From NCBI GenBank assembly GCA_020081605.1, contig JAHREC010000062.1, positions 4,831,758-4,895,757 on the forward strand: a stretch of 64,000 nucleotides of DNA, in the 5' to 3' direction. Shown piece by piece: positions 56,305 to 64,000 of this stretch. The stretch's first letter is position 1. Each line of letters opens with the position of its first letter. Under the pieces are notes generated by a model, which ran no database searches, was not told the DNA's origin, and was given only the letters and a program-made list of their open reading frames with translations. The translations under genes were made by a program, and so were the position numbers. The DNA is from Albifimbria verrucaria (taxonomy: Eukaryota; Ascomycota; Sordariomycetes; Hypocreales; Stachybotryaceae).

Positions 56305-57948
56305 CTAGCCGTTACAGCGGTTAACGTACCACTGATAAGAATAAATGCGACATCTAAAAACCATTAGCTGACGGTCAAAATGATGCCGCATGGCCACATT
56401 ACTGAGTGTCGATGCAGGCCCGAGTCCAATGGCATCTATTAACAACACCGACACCGCACTTGCAATTGAGGAGAAAGTGTACTGGACAAGATATTTGCCA
56501 GCAATTACATCCCGTCTTGCGTGCGGAAGCACTTCAGAGCAATATGTATTCAAGCTTGTCATTGCGTCAAATATGCCTGCCGCAACCACGAACGCTGTAA
56601 TGATCGGTACAGCCAACCTCGTACGGGAACACTCGTCACATTCGATGCCCCATCCAAAAGCCAGATAGCCTGCAGGCATGAGGATGAAGAAGGAGACAAC
56701 ACCTCCACGAAGCCTGTCTTCGGGTAGCCGAAGCCCGTTTCTTTTCTTTATCCAGTGCTTCACCATCATATCTGATAGTCGACCACCCAGAATCGTGCCA
56801 AGCAGAAAGCCGCATGCAGGCGAAAGATAGAAGAGGCCGGCGAGTATGGGTGTGTTGAGTTTAAATCGCGTCGTAATTATGTGCCGGGGAGCTGCAAGGA
56901 GAGCGAATTGGGACCAGCTCAAAAACCCACAAGCAATGTTCTAGAAATCACCTGCAATTAGCATGCAGTCTACACGGATGGCGGCCACACTTGCAGTGAT
57001 CAATACATTGGGATACTTCAACCATTTGAGGACTCGCAAGGGGTTCCAGTATCCCAATATCGTTCGGAAAGATTGTGGGCGCCTGGTTGCTGCAGGCTTG
57101 CCGAACTGGATGAACACTAACGACAGTATCAATCCCAGGCCGATCATAGCGCACTGGAGCCAAAGTATCACCCGCCAGCTCTTAAAGGTCACAATGACCG
57201 CTGCAACAAATGGACCTGATGTATGTTATTATTTCACGAACGTGGCCGAACCGGCGTGTAAATCAAATACAACTTACCCAATGGGGACCCGAGGACTACA
57301 CCAGCAAGGAAACAACCCGTGGCCGTTCCTCTTTGTGTCTTTGGGCTCATGTCAACCTTGGACTCTTGTTATATATTGGGGTGACGTACCGGAGGAAAGT
57401 ATTCCGCAAAAATGGTTTGCGCAGCAACGTGGAAGTAGGTGCCTTGGAAACCTGACAAGACACGAACAATGATGAAACCCTCAACATTGGGCACTAAGCC
57501 CGCAATCACCGTAAGGACCAGAAGCACCATAATGCAACCGTTGTATGCGATTCTTCTTCCAAACATCTGTCCTAAGTTGGTCATCTATGGCGTGAGTGAA
57601 TAGCGTGTGACGTACCATCTCAACCGGACCCCACACAAGGGTTGACATTCCCAATGTCAATAACACAGCAGCATTTGCAAGATTGATTGTCGTTTCAGAT
57701 ACTTGAAACTCTTCCGCAATCTCGTAGACGGTGCTGAAGAACAGCGTGCTCCCGAAGCAGGCTGAAAGAGTGATCCAGCTCGTCGTAAGCACAATCATGC
57801 ATTTTCTCCACATTGGGGCATCTTGCATATTTGCTGTATCCAAGCATACCGCATTCTCTTCAACCCTACTGCTTGTGGATACGGGCGCGACATATTTTTC
57901 GACAATCATGTTCGCGTTTGAACACTGGAAGCATACAGAAACAAACAT
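56305..57948 (-). CDS. MFS transporter, DHA1 type, probably damaged
   Basis: A 12-TM carrier whose parts appear in order: WRKCMIVLTTSWITLSACFGSTLFF (cytosolic start, TM1; longer than shown as one segment), NLANAAVLLTLG, NLGQMFGRRIAY (motif A), IIVRVLSGFQGTYFHVAAQ, SWRVILWLQCAMIGLGL, CGFLSWSQFALLA, FYLSPACGFLLGTILGGRLSD, and GIFDAMTSLNTYCSEVLP. An in-frame TAG at 56941-56943 (plus strand CTA) falls in an otherwise conserved stretch where Gln would fit, a C-to-T change. The intron near 57587-57617 would be only 31 nt, unusually short. The C-terminus is out of frame after about 56400. The start may be 57948 or the Met at about 57909. It stands between a regulator and a dialkylglycine decarboxylase-like gene. 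Its 5' end is duplicated at 62384. Confidence 0.7.
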
Positions 57949-58337
57949 TCATCACGAACAAGCAAATAGGATTTTATACCCAAAGAATTACCACCTACAG
58001 GACCAATGAATTTCGGTGTCGGTGCAACCTGCCGCGGTGCAATTTGAAGGCCCTGAGGATACTAGTGCCACAGTTGGGTGATGGAAGCGGAGGCGCTTTA
58101 TGAGGCCGAGCAAGCTGCCAAAAAGGCTCTGACAGCATTGAGAGTGGAGCCATTGTTCACTACAGTAGCGGCATACCACAACCAGCTCTGTTCAAGGCCC
58201 TATCCCGTTGCAGATTGTAAGCAATGTGATCGATTTCAGGTCGATTGCATACCTCAAAGCCGTGTATCCACTCATGAGGTAGCATTTCGGCAAGGCCACT
58301 CGCCAATGTGCGTGAGCTCAACAGGCAGTGGCATGTA
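57786..58337. repeat. segmental duplication, less-decayed copy
   Basis: This segment covers the first ~55 codons of the MFS gene and about 390 bp upstream. It aligns with 62384-63385, where the copy is interrupted by a MITE. A stretch of about 46 bp (57786-57831) is identical in both; further on, the other copy carries many C-to-T and G-to-A changes. Confidence 0.85.
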
Positions 58338-58562
58338 ATTCGTATTGTTCACACGAATCGTAGTTGACCCATATTTCTTGATGAAACCAGGAACCACGTC
58401 TCGAGTCGAGAAACGCGCCGCCGTTGGTTTAGGTAGGCTAGTCATGTGGCGCTCGGTCAAGGTGAGCTTCGCCGCAAGGGTGGATGCCTCATCTAAGCCG
58501 CCTTGAACACGTGAAGTCTTTTTCTCCTTTGATTTCTGTGCATGATCTTCTAGGAAGGCCAT
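58272..58562 (-). CDS. hypothetical small protein
   Basis: A 96-residue frame with even composition (starts MAFLEDHAQKSKEKK, contains FSTRDVVPGFIKKYGS and RVNNTNYMPLPVELTH). I do not recognise it. It may be the start of a longer gene broken in the duplicated segment, whose edge it overlaps. Confidence 0.3.
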   Translation of the reverse strand: MAFLEDHAQKSKEKKTSRVQGGLDEASTLAAKLTLTERHMTSLPKPTAARFSTRDVVPGFIKKYGSTTIRVNNTNYMPLPVELTHIGEWPCRNATS

Positions 58563-59175
58563 TATTGAACGATCACCAAAGGAATCCCAAGATAAAAGTA
58601 GGTGTGAGTCGAGTGGCTAATGTGCATCGTGGGATTTCTTTCATCTTTTATACCCTGGGTCAATCATCTCACAGCCACACAAGGCATCCACTACGGAATT
58701 ACTGATATAGTCTTAACACTCCACATTTCTAGCATGATAAGTTAATGGTGAATAGCCTGCAAAGGAATGGAATTGGGCTCATCTCAGTATCCATCTCAGC
58801 ATCACCAGGTTTGGCCTGTGCTGCTATGTTCTCTATAGTCGAGACCTTGCTCAAGCATTGCGGATACCGCACCACAGTATGAACCAGCATCGTGGCCATG
58901 ACAATTGTAGCTTTTTGTTGTTGAAAGGGTGATATAGCCGCTGTTCTTATGCTGCCACTGTACTCACTAGGGGTTTGGTTCTACTTCCCGATCATCTTTA
59001 TACCGTTTTATACAGCGTCAAGTAGATACGCTTCTACACATCAGCAATTCCTTTTTGGTCCTGAATACCTTCTGAAGCTCTCACTCGTCAGCAAGGTAGA
59101 TACCAACATTAAGTCAAAGAACCATATTACATTCTCTTTCCTGAAATCCAATGCTAATAAGTTGGAGCAACTATC
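58563..59175. other. gene-free stretch
   Basis: AT-rich, no supportable gene. 3' flank of the decarboxylase gene. Confidence 0.5.
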
Positions 59176-60566
59176 TTAGTAGAGCGGCATTGTACCTTCG
59201 GTAGTCGCCAATGCAATTTCTAAAATCTCTAGCCCCTCCTTAATCTGTTCCTCTGTCACAGTAATGGGCGGCAGAATCCGCAGGGTGCCCCCAAAGCTTG
59301 GGTGACTACAAAGGTTCACCCACACGCCGAGGTCATACGCCTTGTTTCCGATGGCATCAGCCAGGGACAATGCCGGATCTTTGCTCTGCCGGTCTTTGAC
59401 TATTTCTAGCCCTGCCATGAGACCTCTGGCACGCACGTCGCCGATGCAACCATACCTTTCTTGCAACTTCCGTAGCCCATCCTGGAGCACTGTTCCAACC
59501 TTTTGGCTCGGCCAAGGATATCGTCTCTAAAAACTAACTCCAAGACTTTATCACCAACTGCCGCCGGCAAAGGGTCATTGACATGCGTTGTCGCAAAAAA
59601 GTAATCCCTTTCTGCGCAAACTCTGTCGATTTCAGTGCTGGTCACGACAGCGCTCAGAGGCAGGCCGTTTCCTAGCGTCTTGGATAAGGTGAGAATGTCA
59701 GGGATAACGTCATGTTGCTGGAATGCCATAAAATCCCCGCATCTACCAACGCCTGTTTGGGCCTCGTCAATGATTAGAAGCATTCCTCGTGCCTCACAGT
59801 GTTTCTTCAAAGTCCTAAGATAGCCATCGGGTAGTATATGGATGCCTCCTGAGCTCTGTATGCACTCGACTATGCAGGCAGCCAGCGATCCACAAGATTG
59901 CGTATCAATCAGATGAAACCCGTACTCAAGCTCTGCTTCCCAGTCGTAGGAACCATCGGCCTTGCGAAAAATGGAACGGTAGCTATTGGGAGCTGGCAAC
60001 ATGTGCATGCCTGGCATAAGCGGTCCATGCCCTTTTCGGCCAAAGTGGTACTGTGAGCCGATGGCGTGGGCTGTCATGCCGTGCCACGAAGCACCAAGAC
60101 CGACGATTTCAAATTTGCCCGTAAAAGTCTTGGCCATTTTAATAGCCGCCTCGTTACTTTCCCTCCTGTGGAAAGAAAGAATGCCTTATCGAGCCCTGGC
60201 GGAAGAGCATTGCAGAGGCGCTCTGCAAGAGAAATGACTGGTGGGAAACCATCCCAGAAAAGAGGTGATCGAGATGCATTGCGTGGTTGGTAATAACTTG
60301 AACAATTTCAGGATGTCCATGACCCAAAAGACAAGACATTTGACCTGATGTCCAGTCCAGTATTCTATGTCCCGAGGCAGTATAGATGTACATGCCACGA
60401 GCTTCCACAATAACATCCGGGTGGATACTGGGGCCGTAATGGGCAATGTATCTTTTGCCTTTTCAACCAAGTTCGCCTGGCTTACACCTCGATAAAGTTT
60501 CAACGATTCTTCATGAGTCGAACATGTAGAGTCGCCTTCCAAGACTGTGGACACGGGAGCTGCCAT
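59176..60566 (-). CDS. 2,2-dialkylglycine decarboxylase-like class III aminotransferase
   Basis: A PLP enzyme of about 460 residues. The segment ILDWTSGQMSCLLGHGHPEIV, with Gln in the SGQMS motif, is characteristic of 2,2-dialkylglycine decarboxylase, which decarboxylates and deaminates 2-aminoisobutyrate or isovaline. Other shared segments are SNEAAIKMAKTFTGKFEIVG, ASWHGMTAHAIG, ARGMLLIIDEAQTGVGRCGD, the PLP-lysine motif DILTLSKTLGNGLPLSA, TTHVNDPLPAAVG, CIGDVRARGLMAGLEIVKDR and LRILPPITVTEEQI. Three runs each seem one base short (T4 at 60453-60456, C3 at 60161-60163, T4 at 59501-59504, plus strand). No introns are needed. Its neighbours, an MFS carrier and a Zn2Cys6 regulator, suggest uptake and breakdown of an unusual amino acid. 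Confidence 0.88.
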
Positions 60567-60744
60567 TTTGGTAGTGTAAAATGTGGCCGGTGCTTATTAG
60601 CGCTGGTCCAGATATTGGATGAGAAAGAAATTGCAGGAACTGTAATGCTTTAGAGAAAAAGTGATATACTTGAGTCACGGGCAGAGGAACACGGGGTTAT
60701 AAGTCTTAAGAATGATTATAGTAAGAATTGATACAAGGTAAGAC

Positions 60745-60981
60745 TCATGCTTGACGCCTCGGCGAGAAGGCATTGTACCGGCGGCGATGGGAGCGGCCTC
60801 CGACGCAGGCGAACTTGTTTAGTGCAGTTTTCTTTAATATACCAACGAGCCGATGAGTAAGTGGGGTTAAGCAGTGGCCCGCAAATACTCCATGAAAAGC
60901 CGCATCAAGCGTAGCAGGGTGGACATGAAGTAATCCACGCCGAGGTGGCCTTTCGCGATAATATGTTGTCGGAAATTGCAA
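60745..60981 (-). pseudogene. polyketide synthase dehydratase-domain relic
   Basis: A short frame includes LHVHPATLDAAFHGVFAG, which matches the second hot-dog half of PKS dehydratase domains (usual HPATLDxxFQ), followed by LTHRLVGILKKTAL where the domain has its next strand. Nothing else of a PKS is visible nearby. It is 49 kb from the carrier-domain relic and need not come from the same gene. Confidence 0.5.
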
Positions 60982-62383
60982 GTCTTCCTGCTATATCTCT
61001 CCGCTTCTGGATTCGTTTCTTGTTTCTCGAGCACAAGAGTAAACCCGTATAAACCTGTGGAAACAAAATGCCGGCGGAATCCCTATCCCGCCAGGTTTAT
61101 CAACACAATGACTGCATCATTTGATAGCGGAGGAGCTTTTGGGTCTACTCACGAGAAATAGTAATATAAGCGAGATGTTTGCATTCCCTGCAATGCCGAA
61201 AGCCGCCTGCTCAGAGCTCTCGTCACCCCATCGAAGTTAAATTCATAGTGTCTCTTCCAACAACAAGGCTACCTTTTTATAATTTTTGTATTAAACATAT
61301 ACACCCCTAAGGCTATTAGAAGTCCTTACCAATTATAGTTGAACCATTTTATTTCCTCTGCATAGATAAAAGTGTCTTTTGGAGTTGTTGAATCTTTTTT
61401 CATGCTCGAGACCCCGATGCCTAATATGCACTATCTTCGTCTTGTATTCTCCCAAATGCTGAGTTACTAGGGTTAATATATGCCGCTACTATTCACTAGT
61501 ACCAAACACTACGCGGCTTTACATGAATCTGCCGTATAAGAAATACTTCAAGGTTAAGCCTCGGGAGCACTTATAGGGACGGAGGACGGCAACGTCCATG
61601 GCGCTCCCTGAGCGGCGAACTTATCCTTGGCCTTTACACTGACATCAATTAGGGGCCCTGAGCAGCGGATTGGTCTTGACGAAATGTGGAGGTTAGTGTA
61701 TTACCGCTTGCGATTGGTACAGAGACCGACATCGGATCTCTGCCTGGCATACACTAGGAGCACTACTCTGCTGGATTTTTGTTTGGAGCAGACGTCCTTA
61801 AATAATTACAGTAGTATGCCCCTCTATTTCGTCCAGTGCTCATAAGCATAGTCTAGTGCAATATTGTATGGTCAACCACTCAAAGGTTGATATAGATTAT
61901 TTGAAGCGGAAAAAGGGATGAATTCTTCGCCGGCCCTTTGTTGGTATGCCACAAATGAATCCAAAGCAAGATAGCTGCAGTGGCATGATTAAATTCACCA
62001 GGAAGCAACTATACCACATAGGAGTTTTGTAGGTTTTGTTGACATTGATAAGGAACTGAAACTATCGATTCGGCCAATACATGCACAGCAAATAAGTGTC
62101 AGGTTGCATGGGAAAGGAGGCGTACGTGGCAGCCAGCAGCTACACCCAAACTGCATAAACTGGGTGACTGAAATGATACTGGTTATTTGGAGGATACAGC
62201 TTGTTAGGAGGAATTGTGGGCATTGCATATGGGGCTAATTGTAGGTTAAACTCCCTATTCTCGTTCTGTTGTGTCGATATGCTTTATTTATGCCAAGCTA
62301 CACACCATACCGTACTTCGAGTCTCGTCTTGGAGAACAATAACTCTTACCATTCTTGCCTTGATTCGGCGACCAATGTAAAAT
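60982..62383. other. gene-free, AT-rich stretch
   Basis: About 1.4 kb with stops in all frames. I see nothing recognisable. It leads into the decayed duplication at 62384. Confidence 0.5.
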
Positions 62384-63385
62384 GTAAGCACAATCATGCA
62401 TTTTCTCCACATTGGGGCATCTTGCATATCCCTTGGGTCCGGTAGGGCACAGAAAAGAGTAGAAGCCCCACAACGTTTTAGCCATCTGTCGGCACATAAA
62501 GTAACCTTTTAAACCCTTCACCACTAAAAACATGAGGCAGCGGCTTTTGATGATATATCAATGGAAGACAATGGACCAAGAAATCAACAGTAAGGCCGGT
62601 TCCGGCGCCGGGTCCGGTCTCCAGGAGCCGCTGCTAATAAGGCCTTGACTTGGATATCACCGAACAATAGGTACTAAGATAGTTAAGATAATGAATATAG
62701 GCTATGATCATTGGGATGTAGCTATATATAACGTGGGGCAATGCTGCAACCTATACTATTGCTTAAGTTGCTAGGCCTTCAATGTAACTAGTTTTTAGCT
62801 GGTTCTAATTGGTTAATTTGCTAGTTTGCTACCTAGGTATTCTGTGCCTTATTGGACTCAAGGAGATTTGCCGTATCCAGGCATACCGCATTCTCTTCAA
62901 CGCTACGGTTTATGGATATGGGCGCGGCATCTTTTCGATAATATTTTCTCCAATAACTATATTCGCGTTTAAATATAAAAACTATACTAAATAAACCTTC
63001 ATTATATACAACAGAATAGTAATTATATGCCCTACATAACTACTAATTATAGAATTAAGAGATTTCAGTATAGGCATAACCCGCCGGGGTATAATCTTAA
63101 AGCCCTGAGGTAGTTAGTACTGAATAGCATTATAGTTAGGTGCTAGAGGCGGAGGCGCTTTATGAGGCTGAGTGAGTTGCCAAAGGGGCTCTGATAGCAG
63201 TGAGAGTGGAGCCGCCGTTTACTACAGTAGCGATATACCACATCCACTTATGTTTAAGGCCCTATCCCTTGTAGATTGTAAGCATTGTAATGGATTTCGG
63301 AGTATTTGCGTTATATCTATTTCATGGTATCGCTTTTCGTGAATGCCATTCGCCAATGTCTATAACCTCGATAAGCAGTAGACGA
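62384..63385. repeat. segmental duplication, RIP-decayed copy with MITE insert
   Basis: Outside the MITE (62430-62865) this aligns with 57786-58337 in the same orientation. The first ~46 bp (GTAAGCACAATCATGCATTT onward) are identical. After the MITE, the copy continues GTATCC-AGGCATACCGCATTC and runs to GCCATTCGCCAATGT near 63350. Differences there are dominated by C-to-T and G-to-A, and the segment is much more AT-rich than its partner. Confidence 0.85.
62430..62865. mobile_element. MITE-like element, copy 2 (longer)
   Basis: The ends form an inverted repeat (left CCCTTGGGTCCGGTAGGGCAC; right end reverse-complemented CTCCTTGAGTCCAATAAGGCAC). It is about 436 bp, non-coding and AT-rich in the middle. 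It interrupts the duplicated segment: the undisturbed site is at about 57826-57845, and comparison shows a 2-bp AT duplicated at the insertion. It shares ends and most of the interior with the element at 4693-5013. Confidence 0.8.
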
Positions 63386-64000
63386 AAACTACCGGTGTGA
63401 GATCTCACGATGGCTGATTCATCCCCAACCAACTCACTTTCCACATAAACCCATAATGGTGACTAGAGTCAATATGGACATGACCTGGGTCGAATATGGG
63501 ATGTGTAACCCACTTTTAGGTAACTCCACTGGTGATGAGTCTCGCCTAGCCAAAGAACCCCAAGAAGTAGTCTCCATAAAATGCTCGCACTACATGCGTT
63601 CATGGATATTTGGACGAGAGATATCCAGGTAGATGACTTGTTATAACTCGGGAGTCTTCTCCAAGCAAGCTGATCCGAAAATGTGTACAAGGGGTGTACT
63701 TCAAATTTATTTTCTAAAGGCTCGAGGTCAGAAATTCGATTGTAAACATAGCATGTCAAGTATTCGTTCAGGTGAAATCACGAGCCCAGTGAGAGCCTAT
63801 CAACATCGCACTCTAACAATTAGGACAACAATATGGATATACGGCACACCTAAAGCTCCACGGCTATCCACTATTAAGTCAAGACTCTTAGTGTTCTGCT
63901 GTGTATCGTATTGAGTATAGGTGCGATCGAGACAATACAATACAATAGTCACGAGTCGGGTGTCTACATCAAGTTGAGATTGCTAACATATTTTCGTCAT
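63386..64000. other. gene-free stretch
   Basis: No supportable gene. Short frames on both strands (about 95 residues) resemble nothing I recognise. Confidence 0.5.

Noticed and set aside
1..64000. CRISPR arrays, rRNA and tRNA genes
   Set aside because: No spaced repeat array and no rRNA-like block seen. I found no convincing tRNA by eye, but a tRNA scan would be needed to exclude one.

Overview
The window looks like accessory DNA from a filamentous ascomycete (Pezizomycotina). It has short GT-AG introns (about 50-97 nt), Zn2Cys6 regulators, HET-domain proteins, many major-facilitator (MFS) transporters, secondary-metabolism enzymes, and a duplicated segment with C-to-T/G-to-A (RIP-like) decay. 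I cannot name the species. There are about 18 largely complete genes, many gene relics and long empty stretches.

Layout. 1-3.3 kb: no gene. 3.4-6.4 kb: secreted alpha/beta hydrolase whose stop codon lies inside a MITE, and a small methyltransferase. 8.9-17.6 kb: decayed O-methyltransferase, polyketide synthase carrier-domain relic, DHA2-type MFS pump, rhodopsin-like relic, monocarboxylate-type MFS. 18.8-23.4 kb: a second 5-aminolevulinate synthase, a GMC oxidoreductase, a regulator remnant. 24.0-32.3 kb: TamA/DAL81-like regulator, NCS1 nucleobase permease, a cyanuric acid hydrolase/barbiturase-family ring-opening amidase and an allophanate hydrolase-like amidase. 33.4-39.9 kb: MFS pump, protein arginine methyltransferase paralog, YqcI/YcgG-family protein. 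40.7-47.7 kb: AMP-ligase relic, two HET-domain proteins, a Gly/His-rich small protein. 48.5-53.0 kb: an SDR, then a graveyard of ABC transporter, FAD monooxygenase and SDR fragments. 53.5-60.6 kb: Zn2Cys6 regulator, MFS transporter and a 2,2-dialkylglycine decarboxylase-like enzyme. 60.7-64 kb: PKS DH relic and a decayed duplication interrupted by a second MITE copy.

The best candidate for a coherent, little-described system is the 24.0-32.3 kb nitrogen-scavenging group: uptake (NCS1), ring opening (all three Ser-Lys dyads visible) and final amide hydrolysis. The permease promoter and the bidirectional hydrolase promoter share an 11-bp palindrome (GGCGGGCCGCC) and GATA-type sites. A second small unit is regulator-MFS-dialkylglycine decarboxylase at 53.5-60.6 kb.

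Caution for every reader: most genes here are broken by one-base deletions in short homopolymers, often three or four per gene, inside otherwise well-conserved protein. This looks more like uncorrected sequencing error than decay, so apparent frameshifts should not be read as pseudogenes without raw reads. The O-methyltransferase (nonsense codon), the ABC transporter (large deletions) and the PKS pieces are better cases for real decay.
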